Origin: Candidatus Bathyarchaeota archaeon A05DMB-4
Lineage (GTDB): Archaea; Thermoproteota; Bathyarchaeia; Bathyarchaeales; SOJC01
Assembly: GCA_019685575.1 (NCBI GenBank)
Contig: JABFQO010000013.1
Location: 1 to 52,623, forward strand
Direction: 5' to 3'
DNA length: 52,623 bases
Made by a program: the position numbers and the translations under genes. The first letter of the stretch is position 1, and the number at the start of each line of letters is the position of its first letter. Under the pieces are notes generated by a model, which saw only the letters and a program-made list of their open reading frames with translations, ran no database searches and was not told where the DNA came from. Below, piece by piece: positions 33,002 to 41,922 of this stretch.

Positions 33002-33739
33002 TCAGAAGAAGATTTTACCCTCGATGAATGCTAACGTGCGTGGGTCTTTGGGTTGGTTGAAGAATATTTCAGGCGTGTCTGTTTCTATCAGTTCTCCGTC
33101 TAATAAAAGTGCGACTTTGTCGGCTAAGCGTTTGGCTTGGAACATGTTGTGGGTGGTCATGATTACTGTGGCTTTTCGTTCTCTTGCTATGTTGAGGATT
33201 ACTTCTTCGATTAGCATGGCGTTGGCGGGGTCAAGGTTGGCTGTTGGTTCGTCGAGGAGTAGCAGTTCGGGTTCAATGACTAAAGCCTGTGCAAGTGCTA
33301 CGCGTTGTGCTTCGCCGCCTGAAAGGGTGTGTACGTGTCTTTGTTCGAATCCGGAAAGCCGCACGAGTTTCAGCACGGTTTTTACTTTTTTCTCTATGGT
33401 TTCGTCGTCTGTCCCCCTGATTTTTAAGCCGTAAGCCACGTTGTCGTAGACTTTTGCGTTGAAGAGGACCGTGCGTTGAAAGACCATGCCGAACTTTCTT
33501 CGCCACTTGACGAGGTTTTCTGGCGAATAGTCTTTGATTTCTGTGTTGGCGAACTTGATTCTGCCTTTAGAAGGCTTGTCTAGTAAGTCGAGTAGCCGAA
33601 TGAGAGTGGTTTTTCCGGCGCCGTTGGGTCCGATGATGACGAAGACTTCGCTTTCTTCAACGCCAAAGTTGACGTCACGAAGCAAGGTTTTTTGCGGAAT
33701 CAGTTTGCTAAGACTTTGCACTTCCACCGACACGGTCAA
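33002..33739 (-). CDS. tupC: Tungstate ABC transporter, ATP-binding protein
   Basis: The 245-residue ATPase has Walker A GPNGAGKTT (residues 38-46), the Q-loop region GMVFQRTVLFNA, the ABC signature LSGGEAQRVALAQAL, Walker B ELLLLDEPTANLD and the switch His in VIMTTHN. There is no C-terminal molybdate-sensing domain, which separates it from ModC/WtpC. It powers anion uptake by TupAB. It overlaps tupB by four bases (ATGA). Confidence 0.92.
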   Translation of the reverse strand: MTVSVEVQSLSKLIPQKTLLRDVNFGVEESEVFVIIGPNGAGKTTLIRLLDLLDKPSKGRIKFANTEIKDYSPENLVKWRRKFGMVFQRTVLFNAKVYDNVAYGLKIRGTDDETIEKKVKTVLKLVRLSGFEQRHVHTLSGGEAQRVALAQALVIEPELLLLDEPTANLDPANAMLIEEVILNIARERKATVIMTTHNMFQAKRLADKVALLLDGELIETDTPEIFFNQPKDPRTLAFIEGKIFF

Positions 33740-34464
33740 TGTTTTGCCTCCCTAATTTGAAGAATTGTGAGGATGATGTTTATTGCGAAGGCGATTGCGA
33801 GCAGGATTACTCCGAGCGTCAATGCGAGTTCGTATTCTCCAACTTGAACAGCGTCAACGATTTCTGTGGTAAGCGTTGAAGTCTTCAGCCAAATGTTCCC
33901 TCCAGCAATCATAATCCCGCCCACCTCTGAGATTGCCGCGCCGAAAGCAACGATAACCGCGGTGAGTAAGCCGATTTTCGCTTCTTTCAACACTGCGAAT
34001 GCTGCTTCACGGTTAGTTGCGCCTAGGGAAAGGGCTTTTTCTCTAATAGCCTTGTCTACTCCACCCACCGCAGAGATTGTGACGCCGATAGTGATGGGTA
34101 TAACAAGTATGAGTTGAGTGATTATCATGGCAGTCGGTGTGAAAACCAAACCCAAGAAACCCAGCGGACCTTCGTAACGTAGTAGTAGAAAAACCACTAA
34201 CCCTACAACAACTGGGGGCAAGCCCATAAACGTGTTGATTATGCTTCGCAGTATAAGGTTGACAATTCGTATGGTGGTTTTCTTGCCTCTCCATTCTCTT
34301 AAGCCCAGGTACGCGCCCGTAGGTATACCAGCAATAGAGCCTAGGAGAACTGCAGTGCCAGAAACTCTTAACGTTAGGAGAGTTATGTCTAGAACATCGG
34401 GGTTTACGAGAAAGAACAAGCGTAGGGCGTTAAATAAACTCTCAAGGAACACGTACATTGTCAT
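33736..34464 (-). CDS. tupB: Tungstate ABC transporter, permease
   Basis: The 242-residue membrane protein has about five to six hydrophobic segments and the EAA-type coupling loop AIREKALSLGATNREAAFAVL (positions about 133-153) that docks to the ATPase. The segment TTEIVDAVQVGEYELALTLG is characteristic of the TupB branch. It forms the channel of the tungstate importer. It starts 32 bases after tupA ends and overlaps tupC, so all three genes are one operon. Confidence 0.92.
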   Translation of the reverse strand: MTMYVFLESLFNALRLFFLVNPDVLDITLLTLRVSGTAVLLGSIAGIPTGAYLGLREWRGKKTTIRIVNLILRSIINTFMGLPPVVVGLVVFLLLRYEGPLGFLGLVFTPTAMIITQLILVIPITIGVTISAVGGVDKAIREKALSLGATNREAAFAVLKEAKIGLLTAVIVAFGAAISEVGGIMIAGGNIWLKTSTLTTEIVDAVQVGEYELALTLGVILLAIAFAINIILTILQIREAKH

Positions 34465-34496
34465 CTAATCGTCTCCATTTTCTAACGTTATACGGG

Positions 34497-35423
34497 TCAG
34501 GTGTGAGAGTCATACCACACAAGTTCCTCTTGTTGATTTTCAAAGCCAAGTTCCACGGCTTTCGGCACGTCTCGCGCCAAAGGATAAAAGAGTGTTTCTC
34601 CCTCTTTTTTGAAATCTTGAATCAAAGTTTGTCCTTCTACCGAAATAAGGAATTTTACGAATTTTACAGCGTCCTGATGGTTTCTATGAGGATATCTGTC
34701 AGGGTTGACGAGTATCACGCTGTAGGGGTTAAACAAGACACTATCATTCTGCACTAGAACTTTCAAGTTAGGCAGTTCATTTTTGAAACTGAGCCACGTG
34801 GCTCTGTCCGTAAGCGCATAGCCTAGTTTTTCATTGCAAATCCTCAAAACATTACCCATACCCGTTTTTGCTTCCCAATACCAACTGTACGTCGTGTTTT
34901 TCGGCGTCAAGCCGAGAAGGCTCCATATTTTCAGTTCAAGCAGATTCGTGCCAGACTTGTCTGCTCTCGACACAAAAATTACATTGCCCAAATCGCCAGC
35001 GGTTTTTATTCGTCTAAACGCTTCTGTAGCGTTAGTGAGCCCTCTTATTCCGGCAAGGTCGCTCGGGGGACCGATTATGATAAAGTCGTTGTACATCACG
35101 CCTATCCGATGTACCCCGTACCCTTGACTAGTAAAGTTCAACTCCAACTCTTTCGAGTGCACCAAAACCAAGTCAGCGTCGCCACCTTGAGCGATCTGAA
35201 GGGCTTGCCCCGTGCCTACATGAAGCACATCAACTTTAACATCGTATCTTTGCTCATAGATTGGCAAAAGATAACCCAACAGTCCAGAATCCCACGTGCT
35301 CGTCGTCGTGGACAAAACAAGCCTGCGAGACCGCGACAGAAAGTATTCCCCAACAATAGCAACAGTAACGAAGACAAAGACTAAAAGCACGATAACCAAC
35401 TGAGTTTTAGACAGTCTCCTCAC
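34497..35423 (-). CDS. tupA: Tungstate ABC transporter, substrate-binding protein
   Basis: The 308-residue protein has a membrane anchor or signal segment (TQLVIVLLVFVFVTVAIVG, residues 8-26) and a periplasmic-binding-protein fold. The motif LSTTTSTWDSGLLGYLLP is the TupA hallmark: the T-T-T-S turn binds the oxyanion. Later segments ADLVLVHSKELE, FIIIGPPSDLAG and RADKSGTNLLELKIW also match the family. It captures tungstate with high selectivity outside the cell. The aldehyde oxidoreductase at 9594 is a likely consumer. Confidence 0.92.
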   Translation of the reverse strand: MRRLSKTQLVIVLLVFVFVTVAIVGEYFLSRSRRLVLSTTTSTWDSGLLGYLLPIYEQRYDVKVDVLHVGTGQALQIAQGGDADLVLVHSKELELNFTSQGYGVHRIGVMYNDFIIIGPPSDLAGIRGLTNATEAFRRIKTAGDLGNVIFVSRADKSGTNLLELKIWSLLGLTPKNTTYSWYWEAKTGMGNVLRICNEKLGYALTDRATWLSFKNELPNLKVLVQNDSVLFNPYSVILVNPDRYPHRNHQDAVKFVKFLISVEGQTLIQDFKKEGETLFYPLARDVPKAVELGFENQQEELVWYDSHT

Positions 35424-35512
35424 ACAATGCTACCTCTAACCCGATATGTTCATCTGGAAATATCGACCCACAACATAAAAACCTATCGCTCAACAAAACG
35501 CATAAAGACCAA

Positions 35513-35584
35513 AAGTGAACCCACGGTCGCCTAATCATATTTGGGGTGTATTTGGAGCCTAATAGGATCATATATGGAAGAGGG
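35513..35584 (+). repeat. Dispersed repeat, copy 1
   Basis: The 50 bases 35535-35584 recur at 45324-45373 in reverse orientation with only two mismatches, and weaker similarity (AGTGAACC, ACGG) extends the match left to about 35513. The core contains two TATTTGG direct repeats, the imperfect palindrome CCTAATAGG and the palindrome CATATATG. It lies in the 301-base gap between tupA and the phosphoglycerate mutase gene, 90 bases upstream of the tupA start. Nothing else is recognised in that gap. Confidence 0.8.
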
Positions 35585-35724
35585 GAGAGAGAAGCGCGAC
35601 ACGCCCACAAAAAGCACCGCCACCTCAACGCGCCTAACAACCCAGCGCTACATCCAAAAACCCAGAAAACACAAGCTTAAGAATAAAACCCAAGAATAAA
35701 TAACACATAAAAAGGTGACAACAC

Positions 35725-36963
35725 ATGAAGGCAATCCTCATCATCGGCGACGGCATGGCAGACCGACCAATAAAAGAACTAAACTACAAAACCCCACTCG
35801 AAACAGCAAAAAAACCAACCCTAAACAAAATCGCAAAAACAGGCATCTGCGGGCTAATAGATCCAATCGCACCAGGCATAGTACCCGGAAGCGACGTAGC
35901 AACCCTTTCACTATTAGGCTACGATGCAACCAAAGTTTATGCTGGCAGAGGGGCGCTTGAAGCCCTAGGCTTCGGAATTGAAGTTTCATCGAACGATGTT
36001 GCTTTTAGGTGCAATTTCGGCACAGTTGACAAGAATTTCGTCGTGCTTGACCGACGAGCGGGAAGAATCGACACTGCAAGCGCCACAAAACTCGCCCAAT
36101 CACTACAGAAAACTGCAAAAAAATTCCCTACGGCAAAAATACTCTTCAAAAACACCGTCCAGCACCGAGGAATACTTCGCCTAAGAGGAAAAGGCCTATC
36201 ATCAATGATCTCCAGCACAGACCCAGCAAAAATAGGACAAAAAACACTACAAGCAACTCCATTAAACAAAACCCCAGAAGCCGCAAAAACAGCAAGAATC
36301 GTGAACGAGTTAATGCAACTCTTCCATGAAACATTAAAAAAACACCCAGTCAACAAAGAAAGAGAAAAGAAGGGCTTGCCTCCCGCAAACATTGTTTTGT
36401 GCCGAGGCGCCGGAACCTTACCAAACATCGAACCATTAACTCAACGTTATGGAATCCGCGCCGCAGTCGTAGCAGCAATGCCCCTTGTCAAAGGCGTGTG
36501 CAAAGTCGCTGGAATGGATTTACTTCCAGTCAAAGGCGCAAGCGGCACGTACGAAACAAATTTTATTGAAAAGGCAAAGGCAACTGTAAAGGCTTTAGAA
36601 TCTTATGATTTTATTCTTACACACGTCAAAGCCACAGACGTCGCAAGCCATGACGAAAAATTTACACTAAAAATCAAGATGATCGAAAAATTAGACGGCA
36701 TGGTCAACCACATAATGAAAAACATAAACAATGAAGAAACCTTAATCGCCGTTACCGCCGACCACACGACCTCATGCGAAACTGGAAATCACGAAGCCGA
36801 TCCTGTGCCTGTAATTCTAGCGGGCCCAGGCGTCCGCACAGACGATGTGAAAGAATTCAGCGAAAGAGCATGCGCAAAAGGAGGATTGCATAGAATTCGC
36901 GGCATGGATCTAATGCCAATAATGCTAAATCTGCTCGGAAAAAGCATCAAATTTGGCGCTTGA
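35725..36963 (+). CDS. apgM: 2,3-bisphosphoglycerate-independent phosphoglycerate mutase, archaeal type
   Basis: The 412-residue enzyme of the alkaline phosphatase superfamily interconverts 3- and 2-phosphoglycerate. It shows the metal motif IIGDGMADRP (residues 5-14), the catalytic Ser segment IVPGSDVATLSLLGYD, the YAGRGALEALG region, the VKATDVASHDEKF segment and VTADHTTSCETGNHEADPVP near the C-terminus. Codon use is unusually A-rich in the first half. It is divergent from tupA and 4 bases from the convergent NAD-kinase-like gene. Confidence 0.94.
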   Translation: MKAILIIGDGMADRPIKELNYKTPLETAKKPTLNKIAKTGICGLIDPIAPGIVPGSDVATLSLLGYDATKVYAGRGALEALGFGIEVSSNDVAFRCNFGTVDKNFVVLDRRAGRIDTASATKLAQSLQKTAKKFPTAKILFKNTVQHRGILRLRGKGLSSMISSTDPAKIGQKTLQATPLNKTPEAAKTARIVNELMQLFHETLKKHPVNKEREKKGLPPANIVLCRGAGTLPNIEPLTQRYGIRAAVVAAMPLVKGVCKVAGMDLLPVKGASGTYETNFIEKAKATVKALESYDFILTHVKATDVASHDEKFTLKIKMIEKLDGMVNHIMKNINNEETLIAVTADHTTSCETGNHEADPVPVILAGPGVRTDDVKEFSERACAKGGLHRIRGMDLMPIMLNLLGKSIKFGA

Positions 36964-36967
36964 TTCG

Positions 36968-38089
36968 TTATTGAACCGGTACGAGCCGCCATTCCTTGTA
37001 ATCCGTAACCACACGAACATAGCCACGTAATAAGTTGTCAACTTCATCATCGCCGGTGTCAACCCGCAAAACCCCGCCCTCTATGCCTTGCAACTTACTT
37101 CTGGTTGCGCCCACCACAATTCTCTCCTTACCAACTCGTCTCACAACTTCTGGGCTAATTTGCTGATTGCCTCGGCCTAAAAGTATGCCTTGCCTTCCAA
37201 TGGGAGAAAGAATAATCCACGTGTTTTCCCAGTTTTTAATCAGGTTTAACAGTTTTGCCTCATTCACGTCTCTAACGATTTTCCCCTTACTGTACAAATC
37301 GACGCCAAGCAAAGTTTTTTCCACTCCCAACAACTCGGCAACGCACTTCACCGTGGTACCTGGACCAAGAATATACGTACCCTCAGGATCGACTATTTCC
37401 AAAATAAAACGCGCTATAGCCAGCTGATTTTCGTGTTCGTTCAAGGTCTCGGGCGAAATTTGCTTGCTCCCTTGAATTCGCATAGGAAGAAAAGGGCCAA
37501 TTAGAAAACCATACAGATGCACGTTGAATTGATCGCTTCTTATCGCGGCTTCATCAGCATCCATAACCTCAAACTCTGTAAGTTTTGCCTCTTTTTCCAT
37601 GTATGCTTTAACAACCATCGCAGCGTCAGATGGGTTTACCGCAAAAACTCCGCTGTACATCTTAACGCCCGACGGAACTCCTAAAACGGGAACGCTTGTT
37701 TGTGCAGCGTTTAGCGAATTTAAAATATCCCTCGCAGTACCGTCGCCACCAACGAAAATTATAAGGTCAACGTTTCTTTTTACCATAAGTTTAACGGCGT
37801 TTTCAGTGTCCTTCGCCGTAGTCACGGCTTCAAGCCTCAGTGGCAAAATCTCTGCAAGAAAACCGGCTACTTCCACTTCTTCTTTTCCCATAGGAGCCGG
37901 GCACGTTATAATTTTTAGTTGCTTTTCAAGTTCGAATTTTTTTAGGTTTATCAGAAACTCCTTTGCTCTTGCGGGCGCAACTGGCGTAGCGCCCATTTTC
38001 GCAGCGTCTTTCGCGACGTTATCAGTGCCTTTTAACCCAACTTTTCCACCCATCCCCGCAATGGGATTGACAAGAAAGCCAACCTTCAA
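36968..38089 (-). CDS. ATP-NAD kinase family protein (COG3199 type)
   Basis: The 373-residue protein begins VGFLVNPIAGMGGKVGLKGTDN and has the NAD/diacylglycerol-kinase phosphate-binding motif VGGDGTARDIL near residues 116-126, followed by VPVLGVPSGVKMYSGVFAV. The C-terminal half is specific to the archaeal and gamma-proteobacterial group predicted to be polyphosphate- or ATP-dependent NAD kinases. NADP supply is the likely role, but the substrate is unproven. The start is TTG at 38087-38089. Confidence 0.87.
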   Translation of the reverse strand: MKVGFLVNPIAGMGGKVGLKGTDNVAKDAAKMGATPVAPARAKEFLINLKKFELEKQLKIITCPAPMGKEEVEVAGFLAEILPLRLEAVTTAKDTENAVKLMVKRNVDLIIFVGGDGTARDILNSLNAAQTSVPVLGVPSGVKMYSGVFAVNPSDAAMVVKAYMEKEAKLTEFEVMDADEAAIRSDQFNVHLYGFLIGPFLPMRIQGSKQISPETLNEHENQLAIARFILEIVDPEGTYILGPGTTVKCVAELLGVEKTLLGVDLYSKGKIVRDVNEAKLLNLIKNWENTWIILSPIGRQGILLGRGNQQISPEVVRRVGKERIVVGATRSKLQGIEGGVLRVDTGDDEVDNLLRGYVRVVTDYKEWRLVPVQ

Positions 38090-38200
38090 TGCCCTTCGCT
38101 CATGTATTGACTTGTCAAGCCAGAAATAAAGTTTGACATGAAAAATTCTTATATTTTGGAAGACTTAATCATGCTTTCCTCACGTTAACGGTGTAGTCAG

Positions 38201-39181
38201 ATGCAAATAAAAACCACAAAACGAATTCTAGTAACTGGTGCCACGGGACAAATCGGCTCTGAATTAACGTTAGAACTTCGAAAAAAATACGGCAAAGATA
38301 ACGTAGTCGCAGCAGGACATAAAAGGAAACCCAGCGAAAAACTCGCAGAATCTGGCCCTTTCGAGTTCGTTGACACAACAAATAAAGAAAACATCGTAGC
38401 CGTAGTCAAAAAATACGGCATCGATACGATCTACCATCTTGCCGCAGTTCTCTCTGCAACTGGCGAAGAAAATCCGCAACTTGCTTGGCATGTAAATATG
38501 GATGGGCTTTATAACGTTCTCGAAACGGCGAGGGAACAAAAAATTACTCGAGTTTTTTGGCCCAGTTCGATCGCGGTTTTTGGTCCAGACGCACCCCGCG
38601 TCAATACTCCTCAGAACGCGGTTTTGATACCTCAAACAATGTACGGCGTGACGAAGGTCGCAGGCGAATTACTGTGTAATTACTATTTTACCCGCTTTGG
38701 CCTGGACGTGCGAAGTGTACGTTATCCGGGTATAATAAGCAACGAAACGCTTCCTGGAGGAGGCACCACAGATTATGCTGTAGAAATTTTTTATGAAGCG
38801 ATTAAGAAAAGACGTTATACGTGTTTTGTGCGGGAAGACACGGTTTTGCCTATGATGTATATGCCTGACTGCATTAAAGCGACTATGGATCTGATGGAGG
38901 CCGATCCAGCTAAAATTAAACATCGCACCAGCTACAACGTGACAGCGATGAGTTTTTCCGCGGGCGAATTGGTAGCTGAAATTAAGAAACACATTCCAGA
39001 TTTCTTATGCGAGTACAAACCCGATTTTAGACAAAAAATCGCGGATTCTTGGCCGATGTCGCTGGACGATAGTGCCGCGCGTAAAGAATGGGGTTGGAAA
39101 CCAAAATATGATTTGGCTACTATGACAAAGGACATGATAGAGAAGTTGTCGAAACGTTTTGCTGAAGGTTCGTTTAATTAG
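38201..39181 (+). CDS. tdh: SDR-type L-threonine 3-dehydrogenase
   Basis: The 326-residue short-chain dehydrogenase has the NAD motif ILVTGATGQIGSEL (residues 9-22), the Y-x-x-x-K catalytic pair in TMYGVTKVAGELL, and the family segments YHLAAVLSATGEENPQLAW and RYPGIISNETLPGGGTTDYA. These match bacterial and archaeal UDP-galactose-epimerase-like threonine dehydrogenases rather than sugar epimerases. It oxidises L-threonine to 2-amino-3-ketobutyrate. KBL, the next enzyme of the pathway, lies 783 bases downstream past the HAD gene. Confidence 0.9.
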   Translation: MQIKTTKRILVTGATGQIGSELTLELRKKYGKDNVVAAGHKRKPSEKLAESGPFEFVDTTNKENIVAVVKKYGIDTIYHLAAVLSATGEENPQLAWHVNMDGLYNVLETAREQKITRVFWPSSIAVFGPDAPRVNTPQNAVLIPQTMYGVTKVAGELLCNYYFTRFGLDVRSVRYPGIISNETLPGGGTTDYAVEIFYEAIKKRRYTCFVREDTVLPMMYMPDCIKATMDLMEADPAKIKHRTSYNVTAMSFSAGELVAEIKKHIPDFLCEYKPDFRQKIADSWPMSLDDSAARKEWGWKPKYDLATMTKDMIEKLSKRFAEGSFN

Positions 39182-39186
39182 GCCTG

Positions 39187-39849
39187 TTACACAAAAGCCA
39201 AAATTTCTCTTAAATCCCGTATTTTTTCGATGTTTTCATTAATCTTGCCATCCCTATCTATTACGAGTGCTTGTAGTCCCGCATTTTTAGCGCCTTTATA
39301 ATCATATTCTATGGTGTCACCCACAAAAAGCGCCTCTTTCGGTAATACTTGGATCTTCTCAAGCGCATGATGAAAGATTTCTCTCTCAGGCTTCATAAAC
39401 CCGATGGGGTCGACGGTGATTATTATGTCAAAAGCGTTCGTGTTTAACCCTGTTTTGGCCAGCAGTTTTGCCAAATCGCTTTGTAGCCCATTGGTTATGA
39501 TTCCCATCTTAATTCCTCGTCGTTTAAGTTCGATGGGTGTTTCGTTTACGTCTGGATAAAGGCTTACGTCTGCATGATCCCACCATTCCTCTGCGATAGT
39601 TTTTGCTAGATCAATTCTTCCGAAAACGCCGAGTTTTTCCAAAAACAAATTGTTTCTTTTTATCCAGAACTCATCAAACATGGTCTTCATCAGTTCCATG
39701 CTGAGAAGCTTTTCTGATTCCTCATAAGCGGTTAGGATTTCTTCTTGAGCACGGTAGATTCCATGTGTTTTGAGTATTTTCTGGAAATTCGTGACTATGC
39801 ATGGTGTTTTAATGAGCGTATCGCCCAAGTCGAAAAGAACCGCTTTCAA
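39187..39849 (-). CDS. HAD-family phosphatase
   Basis: The 220-residue enzyme has HAD motif I VLFDLGDTL (residues 4-12), motif II GIITNGLQSDL, motif III MKPEREIF with the Lys, and motif IV FVGDTIEYDYKGA. The cap domain is helical and of the C1 type. It probably removes phosphate from a small metabolite; substrate unknown. TTG at 39847-39849 is chosen because GGAGG lies seven bases upstream and the protein then starts directly before motif I; the longer open frame runs into the divergent KBL gene. Confidence 0.88.
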   Translation of the reverse strand: MKAVLFDLGDTLIKTPCIVTNFQKILKTHGIYRAQEEILTAYEESEKLLSMELMKTMFDEFWIKRNNLFLEKLGVFGRIDLAKTIAEEWWDHADVSLYPDVNETPIELKRRGIKMGIITNGLQSDLAKLLAKTGLNTNAFDIIITVDPIGFMKPEREIFHHALEKIQVLPKEALFVGDTIEYDYKGAKNAGLQALVIDRDGKINENIEKIRDLREILAFV

Positions 39850-39964
39850 AATGAAACCTCCACTTCTATGAACATACCGAACGCTCAAAAATGTTCCTCC
39901 AGAAAACCTAAAAGAAAGAGTTAAGATAATAAACACTTCCAAAATAGGAACGAGGCGCACAAAA

Positions 39965-41158
39965 ATGCGAAATCCAACAGCTTTCTTACGCGAAGAATAT
40001 GAAGATTTAGTGAAAAACGAACTCGACTGGAAACTCCGAATTCTACAAGGCCCAAGCACTCCATGGTGTACGGTTGACGGAAAAAAAGTCTTAATGTTCT
40101 GTTCCAACAACTATTTAGGCCTAAGCAACCACCCAAAACTCAAAGAAGCAGCAATAAAAGCCGTCCAAACCCATGGCGCAGGTTCTGGTTCAGTTCGCCC
40201 AATCGCGGGAACAATGGACATCCACATAGAACTTGAAAAGCGACTAGCAAAATTCAAGCATGCGGAAGCGTCTCTTGTTTATCAAACGGGGTTCGCCGCA
40301 AACGCAGGTTTAATTCCACAACTAGCGGGCAAAGGCGATCTTATGATCAGCGATGAACTTAATCATGGAAGCATAATTGACGGCGTTAGGTTGTCACATG
40401 CTGAAAGGGCTGTTTACAAGCACACAGACATGCAAGACTTGCAACGTGTTCTGGAAGAAGCAGAAAAGCACAATCCTCCGTATAGGCGCATTCTGATAAT
40501 GACTGACGGCGTGTTTTCAATGGACGGCGACATCGCCCCGCTTGACCAAATAGCAAAACTAGGCGCAGAACACGGAGCTATGGTTTACGTAGACGACGCT
40601 CACGGCGAAGGAGTACTAGGCGAAGGCGGCCGAGGAATAGTTTCCCACTTCAAACTCAGCCGCGACAAGGTTCACGTGGAAATGGGCACCTTTTCAAAGG
40701 CCTTCGGCGTAGTAGGCGGACATGTTTCAGGATCCAAAGATCTTATCAATTTTGCCTACAACAAATCGCGTACCTGGCTACTCAGCGGGTCACACCCACC
40801 AGCAGTTGCTGCAGCTTGTATTGCCGCTATTGATGTGTTAGAGAACGAACCCCAGCATGTGCGAACCTTGTGGGAGCACACAAAATACTTTAAGAAAACC
40901 ATGAAGGATTTGGGCTTCAACATCGGCAACAGCCAAACCCCGATCACACCGGTTATAGTCGGCGAAAGTGGTGTGGCGAAAAAGTTAAGCGCGCGGCTTT
41001 TTGAAGAAGGCGTGTTCGCCTTGCCCATTGTCTATCCTATGGTTGCTCGTGACAAAGCCCGCATACGTACCATCATGAACGCCACCTTAACGCGAGAAGA
41101 TTTAGACTTTGCCATCAACGCCTTCGAAAAAATTGGAAAAGAACTTCATATAATTTAG
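39965..41158 (+). CDS. kbl: Glycine C-acetyltransferase (2-amino-3-ketobutyrate CoA ligase)
   Basis: The 397-residue PLP enzyme of the alpha-oxoamine synthase family has MFCSNNYLGLSNHPKLKEAA, the glycine-rich HGAGSGSVRPIAGTMDIHIE segment, the DDAHGEGVLGEGGRG motif with the PLP Asp and the Lys in GTFSKAFGVVGG. It cleaves 2-amino-3-ketobutyrate with CoA to glycine and acetyl-CoA. Next to tdh it completes the threonine-to-glycine route. The 8-amino-7-oxononanoate synthase (BioF) has the same fold; context decides for KBL. Confidence 0.92.
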   Translation: MRNPTAFLREEYEDLVKNELDWKLRILQGPSTPWCTVDGKKVLMFCSNNYLGLSNHPKLKEAAIKAVQTHGAGSGSVRPIAGTMDIHIELEKRLAKFKHAEASLVYQTGFAANAGLIPQLAGKGDLMISDELNHGSIIDGVRLSHAERAVYKHTDMQDLQRVLEEAEKHNPPYRRILIMTDGVFSMDGDIAPLDQIAKLGAEHGAMVYVDDAHGEGVLGEGGRGIVSHFKLSRDKVHVEMGTFSKAFGVVGGHVSGSKDLINFAYNKSRTWLLSGSHPPAVAAACIAAIDVLENEPQHVRTLWEHTKYFKKTMKDLGFNIGNSQTPITPVIVGESGVAKKLSARLFEEGVFALPIVYPMVARDKARIRTIMNATLTREDLDFAINAFEKIGKELHII

Positions 41159-41250
41159 CCAATCTTTCTTTGTTTTTGGTTTCGAATTACCATTCATGAA
41201 GAGTTAGGGTTAAATCTTAACGCGGCTTTTTTATGTGAAAGGCAGAGCGT

Positions 41251-41922
41251 GTGTGTTTGCAGTTCTGGCAACTAATCACCCAAGCGTCAAACTGGATGGA
41301 ACAACTTGTGCTTCAGTATGGATATTTTGGAATTTTTCTGTTAGCTTTCATCGGAGCAGTTTCTATTTTTATACCAATCCCTTACACGGTGATCGTTTTC
41401 ACTCTCGGTAGCTTATTCGATCCAGTTCTTCTAGCCTTGGCCGCGGGTTTCGGTGCGGCTTTAGGTGAATTTTCAGGTTATTTGCTTGGAATGTACGGCG
41501 CCAAAATTATAAGCGAAGAGAGACGGCGTAAAATGGAGTTTATGATGAAAGTTTTTAATAGTTGGGGACCACTTGCCATATTTGTATTCGCTTTGACGCC
41601 CTTACCTGATGATTTGTTGTTTATTCCCTTGGGTATGATGCGTTATCGTGTCGCTAAAGCGTTTGTGGCAGCCTTAGCTGGGAAGGTCGCTATGAATTTT
41701 ATTCTCGCTTATACGGGAAAATTTACGAAAGGTGTGATTTATGATTTCATAAAGCAGTTTTACGGGGGCGAAAGTGATTTGGTTGCAATGTCGCTTACTG
41801 CAGTAGTTGGGGTTATCTTGCTGATAATTATATTAGTGGTCATGTTCAAGTTGGACTGGGAAAAAATCTACCATAAATACGTGGAGAAAGGAGAGAAAAA
41901 GAAAGATGAGAGTAATCGCTGA
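41251..41922 (+). CDS. DedA/VTT-family membrane protein
   Basis: The 223-residue protein has about five hydrophobic segments, among them YFGIFLLAFIGAVSIFIP and VVGVILLIIILVVMF. The VTT core has the conserved LAAGFGAALGEFSGYLLGM segment, with the G-x-x-x-G-E motif, and FALTPLPDDLLFIPLG. DedA proteins act as lipid scramblases or in envelope homeostasis; the archaeal substrate is unknown. The start is GTG at 41251. The Lys-rich cytoplasmic tail overlaps the start of endoQ by 17 bases. Confidence 0.85.
   Translation: MCLQFWQLITQASNWMEQLVLQYGYFGIFLLAFIGAVSIFIPIPYTVIVFTLGSLFDPVLLALAAGFGAALGEFSGYLLGMYGAKIISEERRRKMEFMMKVFNSWGPLAIFVFALTPLPDDLLFIPLGMMRYRVAKAFVAALAGKVAMNFILAYTGKFTKGVIYDFIKQFYGGESDLVAMSLTAVVGVILLIIILVVMFKLDWEKIYHKYVEKGEKKKDESNR

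Noticed and set aside
35937-36428. 163-residue minus-strand ORF
   Set aside because: Lies wholly inside apgM, which has all family motifs.
37599-38129. 176-residue plus-strand ORF
   Set aside because: Antisense to the NAD-kinase-like gene with its GGDGT motif; no independent support.
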